This document shows, one piece after another, positions 14,157 to 22,064 of a stretch of DNA of 22,064 nucleotides (positions are counted from its first letter, which is position 1; every line of letters starts with the position of its first letter). Below the pieces are notes generated by a model that made no database searches, was not told the DNA's origin, and saw only the letters and a program-made list of their open reading frames with translations. Source of the DNA: Endozoicomonadaceae bacterium. Lineage in GTDB: Bacteria; Pseudomonadota; Gammaproteobacteria; Pseudomonadales; Endozoicomonadaceae. The position numbers and the translations under genes are program-made. Where the stretch lies: contig JAGLCE010000047.1 in the NCBI GenBank assembly GCA_023146365.1, forward strand, positions 1-22,064, in the 5' to 3' direction.

Positions 14157-17100
14157 ATGACACAGTTTACTTTTCCTCTCCCTGTAAAACCCGGCAACAA
14201 GCAGGTCTGGGGAGAAGCCGATGGTGCCGCACTCTCATTGGCTGTAGCAGACGCTGTCCAGCGCCATGGCCACTTTAGCCTGATTATTACGCCTGACCAA
14301 GAGCAGGCCGAACGCTTGCGTCGTGAGCTTGAGTTTTTTATTGACCCAGAGCATCACTTGGAAATTCTGACGTATCCCGACTGGGAAACCCTTCCTTACG
14401 ATACGTTCTCTCCGCATCAAGATATTATTTCACAACGGCTCCATACCTTACATCGACTATCACATGTCCGCAGTGGGCTGCTCATTGTTGCGGTGGCAAC
14501 GTTGATGCATAAGACACCCCCCACTTCGTTTCTGGAAGGTCATAGTCTCTTACTGACTGTCGGCGATCGGTTTGACAGGGAAAAACAGCGACAATTACTG
14601 GAGAATGCTGGCTATCATTGCGTAAACACCGTCTTTGAGCATGGCGATTTTGCTATGCGAGGCTCAATCATCGATATATTTCCGATGGGCAGCCATACCC
14701 CTTATCGAATCGATCTTTTTGACGACGAAATTGATACATTAAGAACTTTTGATCCGGAAACACAATGCTCCATTGATCAAGTTGAACGGATTAATCTGCT
14801 GCCTGCACGAGAGTACCCACTCACACCGGATGCCATCACACGCTTCAAAAAAGCGTTCCGAAACCACTTTGACGTTGATTACCGAGACTGTCCACTTTAT
14901 CTGGATCTTAGTCGTGGAATGGCATCACCGGGTGCAGAGTACTATCTCTCTTTATTCTTTACAGAAACGGCGTCTCTATTTGATTATCTGCCGAACAATA
15001 CCCTGCTGCTGACGACCGGCGACCTCCAGTGTACAATAAGGCACTTTAAAGACGACATACTCAATCGTTATGATAATAGGAAGATAGATCCGTCTCGTCC
15101 TATTTTGTCTTCTGGCGATATTTTTCTGAGCGAAGAAGAGTTCTTCCGTTACTGTAAAATGTTCCCCATTATTCAACTCAATAGCGAGGCCGTCGACTGC
15201 AAGGCGGGTCACTACAATCTGCCAGTACAGGCCATTCCTGTGGTTGAAATTGACCATAAAACGGATAATCCCATGGCACAGTTGCAGTCACTGATTGCGG
15301 AAGCTGACAAGCTCCTGGTGTGTGCCGAATCAGCAGGGCGGCGGGAAAGCCTGATTGAACTGTTAAGCCAGCATGGGATTCACCCTGAACCTGTTAAAGG
15401 TTGGCATGAATTTGTCACCACTCGCTCTCAGTTAACTATTACCACCGCGCCTATTGATTCACCCCTGTGGCTCACCGAGAGTAACATCCTGCTGCTGACC
15501 GAGACGCAGCTGCTGGGCAGACAGATCATGCAGCGTAGACGTCGGAAGAAGGGCACAGACCAAGCCGACGTGGCTATTCGCAACCTTGGCGAACTTAGTT
15601 TGGGAGCACCGGTTGTCCACGTGGCTCACGGTATCGGGCGTTATCACGGACTGCAAACCATCGAATTGGACCATCAGCCTCAAGAGTTTCTGGCGATAGA
15701 GTATGCGGACGATGCCAGGCTCTATGTCCCTGTTGCATCTCTGCACATGGTGTCACGATACAGTGGCGCCAATGATGACCTTGCCCCGATCAGTCGACTG
15801 GGAACAGAGCAATGGAGCAAGGCGCGACAAAAAGCGGCTGAAAAAGCCCGTGATGCTGCCGCAGAGCTACTAGACATCTACGCCCGCCGTGAAGCCCAGA
15901 GCGGTTTTGCTTATCCGAATCCCGGCGCTGATTATCAACTATTCGTATCGGCCTTTCCTTTTGAGGAGACCCCGGACCAAGAGAGAGCCATTCAAGCGGT
16001 CATCGAGGATATGCAGGCGAAGCGTCCCATGGATCGCCTGATTTGTGGCGATGTAGGCTTCGGAAAAACAGAAGTTGCCATGAGAGCCTCGTTCATGGCT
16101 GTCTACAATCATCGACAGGTCGCAATTCTTGTGCCCACCACTCTGTTGGCACAGCAACATTTTGATAGTTTCAGAGATCGTTTCGCTGAGTGGCCGGTCA
16201 AGGTTGAAGTGATATCCCGTTTCAAATCCGTTAAACAGGCAAACGAACTCAAGCAGGGTGTGGCAGACGGCTCCATTGATATCATCATTGGTACTCATAA
16301 ACTGCTTCAGAACGATACGACATTTAAACAGCTTGGCTTGCTGATTATTGATGAAGAGCACCGTTTCGGGGTTCACCAAAAAGAGAAACTTAAATCCCTT
16401 CGGGCTGAAGTTGACATTCTGACACTGACGGCAACACCGATTCCACGGACGTTGAATATGGCTATGGCCAATATGCGTGACTTCAGCATTATCGCCACGC
16501 CACCCGCAAAACGACTGGCTGTCAAAACCTTTGTCAGGGAGGCAGATAACATCCTGATTAAGGAAGCCATACTTCGAGAGCTGTTACGTGGTGGTCAGGT
16601 CTATTACCTACATAATGAGGTTAAAACGATCGAAAAGGTCGCCTCAGAACTTCAAGAAATGCTGCCAGACGCACGGGTTATCATTGGGCATGGACAGATG
16701 CGCGAACGAGAACTGGAGCAGGTGATGCGAGATTTTTATCATAAGCGTCACAATGTACTCGTATGTACCACGATCATTGAGACCGGTATCGATATTCCCA
16801 GCGCCAATACGATCATCATCGATCGAGCCGACAAATTTGGTCTGGCCCAACTCCATCAGTTGCGTGGACGGGTAGGGCGCTCACATCATCAAGCCTACGC
16901 TTATCTGATGACAGGCAACCGGAAGAGCATGACCGCAGATGCCATCAAACGGCTTGAAGCGATTGAGCAAGCTGGAGAGTTGGGCATGGGCTTCACCCTT
17001 GCGACTCAAGACATGGAAATTCGAGGTGCGGGTGAGTTTCTGGGCGATGAGCAATCGGGTCAGATCCATGCCATCGGCTTTACTCTTTACCTAGAGATGC

Positions 17101-17600
17101 TTGAGCGGGCGGTTGATGATATCCGCCATGGACGAACCCCTGATCCAGATAAACCGTTGGCCACTAACACGGAGATCAATCTTCGCCTTACCGCACTGAT
17201 TCCCGATGACTATGTCCCTGACGTTCATACTCGACTAGTACTTTATAAGCGTATTGCTTCAGCCTCTACCTCGACCAAACTTCGTGAGCTTCAGGTGGAG
17301 ATGATTGACCGATTCGGACTATTACCTCTCGCCGTTAACTGCCTGTTTCGAATCACCAAACTTAAACTCCTCGCTCAAAAACTGGGCATTGAGCGTATTG
17401 ATGTTGGAGAAAAAAACGGTACTATCGATTTTTCGACTACGCCGAACGTTGATTCGATGAAATTGGTTGAAATGGTACAACGTGAACCAGAACGTTATCG
17501 CCTACAGGGAGCATCCACGCTAAAATACACAACGCCGATGGAAACCGTTGAGCAGCGTCTGCAAATCACACAAAGCTTGCTAGAAGAGTTGTCTACATGA
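14157..17600 (+). CDS. mfd: transcription-repair coupling factor Mfd
   Basis: Mfd is a dsDNA translocase that displaces RNA polymerase stalled at lesions and recruits UvrA for strand-specific repair. The protein is about 1,147 aa, the usual length. The UvrB-like N-terminal part has YPDWETLPYDTFSPHQDIIS and FAMRGSIIDIFP; the RNA-polymerase-interacting part has VVHVAHGIGRYHGL and EFLAIEYADDARLYVPV; the helicase core has TPDQERAI, the Walker A GDVGFGKTEVAMRA, the DEEH box LLIIDEEHRFGVHQKEKLK, LTLTATPIPRTLNM, VCTTIIETGIDIPSAN and QLRGRVGRS; a TRCF C-terminal domain follows. ATG 14157 is preferred because AGGA lies 6 bp upstream; ATG 14151 overlaps that site. No catalytic residue is missing. It marks the return to core sequence after the island. 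Confidence 0.98.
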   Translation: MTQFTFPLPVKPGNKQVWGEADGAALSLAVADAVQRHGHFSLIITPDQEQAERLRRELEFFIDPEHHLEILTYPDWETLPYDTFSPHQDIISQRLHTLHRLSHVRSGLLIVAVATLMHKTPPTSFLEGHSLLLTVGDRFDREKQRQLLENAGYHCVNTVFEHGDFAMRGSIIDIFPMGSHTPYRIDLFDDEIDTLRTFDPETQCSIDQVERINLLPAREYPLTPDAITRFKKAFRNHFDVDYRDCPLYLDLSRGMASPGAEYYLSLFFTETASLFDYLPNNTLLLTTGDLQCTIRHFKDDILNRYDNRKIDPSRPILSSGDIFLSEEEFFRYCKMFPIIQLNSEAVDCKAGHYNLPVQAIPVVEIDHKTDNPMAQLQSLIAEADKLLVCAESAGRRESLIELLSQHGIHPEPVKGWHEFVTTRSQLTITTAPIDSPLWLTESNILLLTETQLLGRQIMQRRRRKKGTDQADVAIRNLGELSLGAPVVHVAHGIGRYHGLQTIELDHQPQEFLAIEYADDARLYVPVASLHMVSRYSGANDDLAPISRLGTEQWSKARQKAAEKARDAAAELLDIYARREAQSGFAYPNPGADYQLFVSAFPFEETPDQERAIQAVIEDMQAKRPMDRLICGDVGFGKTEVAMRASFMAVYNHRQVAILVPTTLLAQQHFDSFRDRFAEWPVKVEVISRFKSVKQANELKQGVADGSIDIIIGTHKLLQNDTTFKQLGLLIIDEEHRFGVHQKEKLKSLRAEVDILTLTATPIPRTLNMAMANMRDFSIIATPPAKRLAVKTFVREADNILIKEAILRELLRGGQVYYLHNEVKTIEKVASELQEMLPDARVIIGHGQMRERELEQVMRDFYHKRHNVLVCTTIIETGIDIPSANTIIIDRADKFGLAQLHQLRGRVGRSHHQAYAYLMTGNRKSMTADAIKRLEAIEQAGELGMGFTLATQDMEIRGAGEFLGDEQSGQIHAIGFTLYLEMLERAVDDIRHGRTPDPDKPLATNTEINLRLTALIPDDYVPDVHTRLVLYKRIASASTSTKLRELQVEMIDRFGLLPLAVNCLFRITKLKLLAQKLGIERIDVGEKNGTIDFSTTPNVDSMKLVEMVQREPERYRLQGASTLKYTTPMETVEQRLQITQSLLEELST

Positions 17601-17620
17601 TGAGGGTCGGGTAGCCCTCA
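17601..17620 (+). terminator. hairpin after mfd
   Basis: TGAGGG (17601-17606) and CCCTCA (17615-17620) form a 6-bp stem right after the mfd stop. There is no T-run, so termination is uncertain. The next gene starts 55 bp further on. Confidence 0.3.
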
Positions 17621-17654
17621 ACCAATAGGATCGAACGGAAATTGAAATAGCCTA

Positions 17655-18506
17655 ATGATTATATTGCGCACACTTTTGCTGATTACGTTGTCCTTGCTAA
17701 TGAGCATGGCTGCGAAGGCCGAGATAGATAATCCTGGATCACCGGATAACTATTGGTATCAGATTGATGTTCTGATAATCAGGCGATTAGACAAAGTCAT
17801 AAACTCTCAAGAAGCTTGGCCTCCTGTTGCTGTGCACCGCATGCCACTGAATGCAATAAAGCTTTACACCGTACAGCAGCACACCGTTGACAAGCTGTTT
17901 CTTCCAGAATCGGTCAATAGCACGGAACAGGAGACGATGCGCTTAGGTATTGATCAGGCTGCCGATCTCCCGTTAGAAACGTCGACTCCCGTTGACCGCA
18001 TACCCGATATTACGACAGAACCCTTCATACAATTACCATCAAACGATCAATTACTGAACAGGGAAGCAGCTTCGATTAAAAGAAGTCGTGATTACCAATT
18101 GATCTACCAAGCCAGTTGGCGTATGGAGTTGCCACCAGAGACTCATGACGTGCATATTTATATTGAGGCGGGTCAACAGGTGGGTGATGACTACGAACTT
18201 GAGGGAATCATTACGCTATCGGCATACCGTTTTCTTCATGCCGCACCACAGTTATGGTTTAATCGTTTGAATCCGATACAGCCTATCCATCAACTGATTC
18301 TAGGCCGCAATCTGTTGGTTGAATCACAGTCTCAAGCATCGACACTCACTATGTCTACCGCTCTGGAACGGTCATTGCCTAGAGTGCGTCACTACACAGG
18401 GAATTTTTTAATGGAAGATAGTCGTCAACTCCATTCGAATATTATCAACTACTTTGACAGTCCAACCATTGCTGTCCTCCTGGCGATTACACCTTACAAA
18501 GTCTAA
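17655..18506 (+). CDS. CsiV-like secreted protein
   Basis: A 283-aa protein with a typical signal peptide (basic start, hydrophobic IILRTLLLITLSLLMSMAA, cleavage near AKA-E at residues 21-23). The mature part begins with YWYQIDVLIIRR, the pattern of CsiV family proteins (WYQVEVIVFxR), and has RDYQLIYQASWRM at about 146-158 and a C-terminal block HSNIINYFDSPTIAVLLAITP (cited in part as YFDSPTIAVLLAITP). CsiV in Shewanella is a periplasmic peptidoglycan-binding protein needed for aerobic growth in some backgrounds; the function here is unverified. The family often follows mfd in marine gammaproteobacteria, as it does here, which supports the assignment. Spacing to mfd is 54 bp, so they may be co-transcribed. 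Confidence 0.8.
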   Translation: MIILRTLLLITLSLLMSMAAKAEIDNPGSPDNYWYQIDVLIIRRLDKVINSQEAWPPVAVHRMPLNAIKLYTVQQHTVDKLFLPESVNSTEQETMRLGIDQAADLPLETSTPVDRIPDITTEPFIQLPSNDQLLNREAASIKRSRDYQLIYQASWRMELPPETHDVHIYIEAGQQVGDDYELEGIITLSAYRFLHAAPQLWFNRLNPIQPIHQLILGRNLLVESQSQASTLTMSTALERSLPRVRHYTGNFLMEDSRQLHSNIINYFDSPTIAVLLAITPYKV

Positions 18507-18692
18507 GAAACAGGTAGCTCCATAAATAACTCAACCCTCTTTCTGCTTTTTAGTTGATGGACATGATGTTACCGATGAGACCTCAGCATAACTAGCAACT
18601 TTAGCCGTTCTCATTCAACTTCCCTCATTGTGTCACTCATTACCAAGCTCTCCGGGGCATTTAACCCAAAATGATCGGTTTTATGCCTGTTT

Positions 18693-19043
18693 CTAGTGCT
18701 TTTTTTTCCTCTTAGGAAGCGGGCTGTTAATTGTCTGGTGTTCAACAATGGGAGGGAATCTGCTTGTCGATGAGTATGACTGGTTTTTTAGAGATCGTTG
18801 CATTGGGCTGCTTTCGAGCAATTCGGTACCCATGTATGTCTTTACAAAAACACATTCTGGGTACATTTTTAGATGTTGGCTCCAAGGCTTTTGCTCTTTC
18901 CAGTGTTCTGCTCTACCACCACAAAAGTAACAGAAAGTGATATCATGATAACCACTATACACCCAGCCTGCCAATGCCATGCTGTCGCCTGTTTGGATTT
19001 TATTGAGGGGCCAATGCAGAAAACTGCTCTTTCTTGCAGCTAG
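18693..19043 (-). CDS. BIR (inhibitor-of-apoptosis repeat) domain fragment, eukaryotic type
   Basis: The minus-strand frame contains one BIR zinc domain at about 18843-19034: RKSSFLHWPLNK, then MALAGWVYSGYHDITFC, YFCGGRAEHW, then PWSQHLKMYPECVF. The pattern C-x2-C-x15-H-x6-C (complement of about 18932 to 18852) matches the BIR zinc ligands, with the usual GG and W after the second Cys and P-W-x-x-H before the His. BIR domains bind caspases or IAP-binding motifs in animals and are very rare in bacteria. After the domain comes a 49-residue tail ending PLPKRKKKH. The frame runs upstream to a TTG at 19250, but that part is an off-frame reading of an IS256 remnant. No ribosome site supports any start, so this may be a chimeric gene or a truncated fragment. 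No RING or second BIR is seen. Confidence 0.8.
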   Translation of the reverse strand, partial: LAARKSSFLHWPLNKIQTGDSMALAGWVYSGYHDITFCYFCGGRAEHWKEQKPWSQHLKMYPECVFVKTYMGTELLESSPMQRSLKNQSYSSTSRFPPIVEHQTINSPLPKRKKKH

Positions 19044-19047
19044 TGTT

Positions 19048-19359
19048 TTATAGTATTTGACCTTTGCGGACCCGTTGAGGTTCGAAGCTGCCGTCACGAT
19101 CACGCAGCGTATCGATAACCATTTCACCGTGATTGCCCTTAAGCGTGTTGGTGGCGTAGCCATTGCGACTGTTATTTCTGTCGCCGGTGCGTACTTAATT
19201 GGGGGCGTAGCCAAGATGCGCCTCAAGCTCTGCCCCCAAAGCTGCCTCAACGGTTATTTTAGTGAGATGAACACTAAGCGCGCTTAGATCATCAGGGGTT
19301 TTAATGTCTTTGGCGAGATTAAGTGCCAGAGCTTTAATTGTTTCAGTGTTCATTTGCAT
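19048..19359 (-). pseudogene. IS256-family transposase, N-terminal remnant
   Basis: From the ATG at 19357-19359 the minus strand reads ALALNLAKDIKTPDDLSAL, then LTKITVEAALGAELEAHLGY, a TAA stop (19195-19197), then DRNNSRNGYATNTLKGNHGE and DTLRDRDGSFEPQRVRKGQ before a second stop at 19048-19050. This is the start of IS256/Mutator transposases (TVExALxAELxxHLGY, then NSRNGxxxKTLKxxxGE and PRDRxGxFEPxxxxKxQ). The catalytic DDE region is absent. The fragment stops where the BIR-encoding sequence begins. The 169 bp upstream of it holds a perfect 7-bp palindrome, TACCCTC TT GAGGGTA, at 19371-19386, and no other feature that I recognise. Confidence 0.85.
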
Positions 19360-19370
19360 CGCCTATTTTT

Positions 19371-19386
19371 TACCCTCTTGAGGGTA
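19371..19386. repeat. 7-bp perfect inverted repeat
   Basis: TACCCTC - TT - GAGGGTA upstream of the IS256 remnant. It could be a hairpin within the IS end; on neither strand is it followed by a T-run that would make a clear terminator. Confidence 0.45.
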
Positions 19387-19525
19387 TCAGAAATGGACGA
19401 TTGCAAAGTTAAATTTACAGGTTACTATCATTGGGTTATCGTAAATTATCTGTGGGTAGTTTTTCAATACGATTGTTTTAGAAGTTATTATGAAGTTATT
19501 TAGTGTTTTATGATGGATGCTTAGT

Positions 19526-22064
19526 ATGCGAATCAATAATATTTTATTTTTTCTCTTGACCATAAATGTCACAGTGACGTATGCTTACGAGATTGGCAAA
19601 TTCTCAGCTGATATTTCTAATGATAAGTTAATCGGCAATCTGGCGTCTTCATAGGCGATCCTATTTACCATGGAGCGCATGATTGGCAGTATAACTCTTG
19701 GCGCGTGACTGGAAAAGGAGCTTCCGTCAAATTTCCATTAAACATCAAAGCGCATGAACGTGTTAAGGTAGACTTTATTTGGGCAGGCTGGGGTAGTCGT
19801 ACCTTAGTCAATATTTCTTATGGCAATAAAGTCATTGCAAGCAAATATCCAGTTCATGGTGAGGCATGGAATTCGCCCAAGACAAGTAGTTTCTACCTTG
19901 ATTCGAGTGATTGCACAACAACAAACTGCTACATCACATTACAGTTGGATAATAAGTCGCCAATGGTCTTATTTTTCAAGCAGTTGACTATAGACGATAT
20001 GGTCTCTCCAGACGTTCTGCCTTCTTCCGAGATTGGCAAATTCTCAGCTGATATTGCTAAGAATAAGTTAGTCCGCTATCGGCGATCTGGTGTCTTCACA
20101 GGCGATCCTATTTACCATGGATCGCATGATTGGCAGTATAACTCTTGGCGCGTGACTGGAAACGGAGCTTACATCAAATTTCCATTAAACATCAAAGCGC
20201 ATGAACGTGTTAGGGCAGAATTTGTTTGGGCAGGCTGGGGTAAGAATACCTTAATCAATATTTCTTATGGCAATAAAGTCATTGCAAGCAAATATCCAAT
20301 TCATGGTCATGCATGGAATGCGCCCCAGACAAGTAGTTTCTACCTTGATTCGAGTGATTGCACAACAGCAAACTGCTACATCACATTACAGTTGGATAAG
20401 CAGTCGAGACAGGCCTTATTTTTCAAGCAGTTGACTATAAACTCTCCAAACGTTGCGCATATTACTGAGATTGGCAGCTTCTCAGCTGAGATTGCTAAGA
20501 ATAAGTTAGTCCGCTATCGGCGATCTGGCGTCTTCACAGGCGATCCTATTTACCATGGATCGCATGATTGGCAGTATAACTCTTGGCGCGTGACTGGAAA
20601 CGGAGCTTACATCAAATTTCCATTAAACATCAAAGCGCATGAACGTGTTAAGGCAGAATTTGTTTGGGCAGGCTGGGGTAATGATACCTTAATCAATGTT
20701 TTTTATGGCAATAGAGTCATTGCAAGCAAATATCCAATTCATGGTCATGCATGGAATGCGCCCCAGATAAATACTTTCTACATTGATTCGAGTTATTGCA
20801 CAACAGCAAACTGCTACATCACATTCCAGTTGGATAAACAGTCGGGAATGAGCTTATTTTTCAAGAGGTTGACTATAGACGATATGGTCTCTCCAGACGT
20901 TACTAAACTGTCCCAGCAACCCTTATTTTTGCCACCAGGGCTGTCAGACGAGGCTGCGTGTATTGGTCAGACTCCAAGGATCGATCACTACAAAACGTCC
21001 TTAGTGGGAGAGCCCGATGTGGGGCAGGTACATCGTCGTATTTTTCAGACGAAATTTAATAGTTCTGACTGGAGTGGCGATTTAGTTGCTATGTCGATTG
21101 ATCGTGATGGTAATCTACTCCGTAATGCAGATGGCTCAGAGGTAGTACATTGGAGTGCGGCAAACAAACTGGCACAGTTGCAAAGCAACTCCAGGAAAAT
21201 CTTCACAGTTGACTTGAAGAGTAAGCTTCCTACTGCGCTAACAGGAATTGTATATTCCACGGTTCGTCTGGACTCTCAAGCGTACGTGAGAGGTGTTCCT
21301 ATAACCACCGGCGCTCGTCCCAAATTCGCATACGAATATGAAGTTATGAACTATTGGCACGGAAATAAAAGCTATGAGATAGGCCCTTCTCGTACTCAAG
21401 GTTTCAGGTCGAGAAGCACTCTTTTAGGTGATATAGTGAACTCTGTTCCTACGTATGTTGGGCCTCCGGATTTTCCTTACCCAGATAATGAACTTTGTGG
21501 AACGACTTCTTATTCAAGCTTCAAAAACGCTCATGCAAATAGATCCCCTATGCTTTATGTAGGTGCCAATGATGGCATGGTCCATGGCTTTTCTGCGGAC
21601 ACAGGCGTAGAAGCGATGGCTTTTATACCATCGTACCGTGACATGCATGATTTAGTTACACCCGATTATTCTCACCGTTATTATGTGGATGCTAGCCCTA
21701 GTGCTGTCGATGCCTGTGTGGGCAGTACTTGGAAAACTCTGCTGATTGGTGGGCTCGGAGCAGGGGGGAGAGCTATTTATGCACTAAATGTGACAGATCC
21801 TGCCACTGATTTTTCAGCTAATAACATACTCGCTTGGGAATTTAAGAGAAGCACAGATCATCAAGATCTTGGTTATACCTTTGGAACACCCGTGATAACC
21901 AAGTTAGCTTCTGGTCAATGGGTCGCTATTTTTGGTAACGGTTACCACAACAATTCCACTGGCAGGGCATATCTTTATGTTGTGAATCTCCAGGATGGGA
22001 GTCTGATCAAAAAAATAGATACACAAATGGGTACGCTCGCTAAACCTAATGGTCTTTCCTCTGT
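19526..22064 (+). CDS. pilY1: PilY1-type type IV pilus tip adhesin, frameshifted near the N-terminus, 3' end outside window
   Basis: An ATG at 19526 opens a signal peptide (MRINNILFFLLTINVTVTYA) and the start of module 1, then stops at 19652-19654. From 19627 another frame is open to the right edge: about 430 residues of three tandem modules, then SDWSGDLVAMSIDRDGNLL, RSRSTLLGDIVNS-type sequence (RSRSTLLGDIVNSVPTYVG here), PMLYVGANDGMVHGFSADTG, MAFIPSY, YYVDASPSAVDA, LLIGGLGAGGRAIYALNVTD and TPVITKLASGQWVAIFGNGY. These are hallmarks of the PilY1 C-terminal beta-propeller, which primes and caps type IV pili and affects adhesion and retraction. Comparison of the modules shows that 7 bp are missing at about 19633, which breaks the frame. 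The product is made only if this is corrected or if another start (for example ATG 19963, without a signal peptide) is used. Confidence 0.88.
19589..20028 (+). repeat. PilY1 module 1 (carries the 7-bp deletion)
   Basis: It starts EIGKFSADIS and ends near the SPDV motif before the next unit. Aligned with modules 2 and 3 it lacks 7 bp between AAGTTAATC and GGCAATC, where the others read CGCTATC. It shares GDPIYHG, DWQYNSWRVTG, KFPLNIKAHERV, WAGWG, KVIASKYP and the Cys pair SSDCTTxNCYI. Confidence 0.9.
20029..20466 (+). repeat. PilY1 module 2 (intact, 146 codons)
   Basis: A 438-bp unit in frame. It begins EIGKFSADIAKNKLVRYRRS and includes SGVFTGDPIYHGSHDWQYNS and the Cys pair. Very high base identity to module 3 indicates recent duplication. 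I cannot assign the fold; an extracellular beta-sandwich adhesion module is a guess. Confidence 0.9.
20467..20901 (+). repeat. PilY1 module 3 (intact)
   Basis: It begins EIGSFSAEIAKNKLVRYRRS and ends TIDDMVSPDV, the same ending as module 1. It is followed directly by the PilY1-like N-terminal region (LPPGLSDEAACIGQTPRID). Confidence 0.9.

Noticed and set aside
18507..18692. Continuation of an IAP gene (second BIR, UBA or RING) after the BIR frame's stop
   Set aside because: I read all minus-strand frames beyond the A tract; none shows RING Cys/His spacing or another BIR.
19044..19250. N-terminal 69 codons of the minus-strand BIR frame as a true protein part
   Set aside because: They are an alternative frame of the IS256 remnant, with a TTG start and no ribosome site. 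They could be translated in a chimera, but nothing supports it.
19057..19287. 76-aa plus-strand ORF opposite the transposase remnant
   Set aside because: The opposite strand clearly encodes IS256 transposase motifs; this frame shows no family features.
21240..21300. Calcium-binding loop in the visible part of PilY1
   Set aside because: No DxDxNxDxxxD-type pattern is seen here; in PilY1 that site lies further towards the C-terminus, outside the window.

Overview
The window comes from a gammaproteobacterium. The order fimV - truA - (trp remnant) - accD - folC - SPOR protein - cvpA - purF is the conserved layout of Pseudomonas- and Oceanospirillales-like genomes, and mfd followed by a CsiV-type gene also fits that group. 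Decay of the tryptophan genes, several broken insertion sequences, a eukaryotic-type BIR (inhibitor-of-apoptosis) domain and a family of AT-rich, effector-like paralogues point to a host-associated or intracellular lifestyle. An Endozoicomonadaceae member, perhaps close to the intranuclear mussel parasites reported to carry host-derived IAP genes, would fit. That placement is an inference from gene content and recall, not from a search.

Region 1 (1-7024) is a plus-strand housekeeping block: the C-terminus of FimV, TruA, a frameshifted scrap of trpA where trpF/trpBA normally lie, AccD, FolC, a membrane-anchored SPOR protein, CvpA and PurF. Region 2 (about 7054-13960) is an AT-rich accessory island between purF and mfd. 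It holds an IS5-type transposase remnant, two recently duplicated paralogues of about 470 aa with nearly identical promoter regions, an IS30-type remnant, a third paralogue whose C-terminal part is replaced by a proline-rich PPxY-containing tail, a second IS30 scrap in the other orientation, and a fourth full-length paralogue of 492 aa. All four proteins start with the same block (SGxSAFSYVWNK or a close variant, then an RF-rich/GYKVN segment), as expected of a shared targeting or secretion leader. The C-terminal part of the three long ones resembles a divergent macro (ADP-ribose-binding) domain.

Region 3 (14151-18506) returns to core genes: mfd and a CsiV-like secreted protein. Region 4 (18693-19359, minus strand) is a chimera of a truncated IS256-family transposase and a BIR domain. 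Region 5 (19526 to the right edge) is a PilY1-type pilus-tip adhesin gene with three tandem modules of about 146 aa ahead of the PilY1 propeller. A 7-bp deletion in the first module separates the signal peptide from the rest.

Together the window shows a conserved chromosome backbone interrupted by two accessory regions that carry candidate host-interaction proteins (PPxY and macro-like paralogues, BIR domain, modular PilY1) among insertion-sequence debris.
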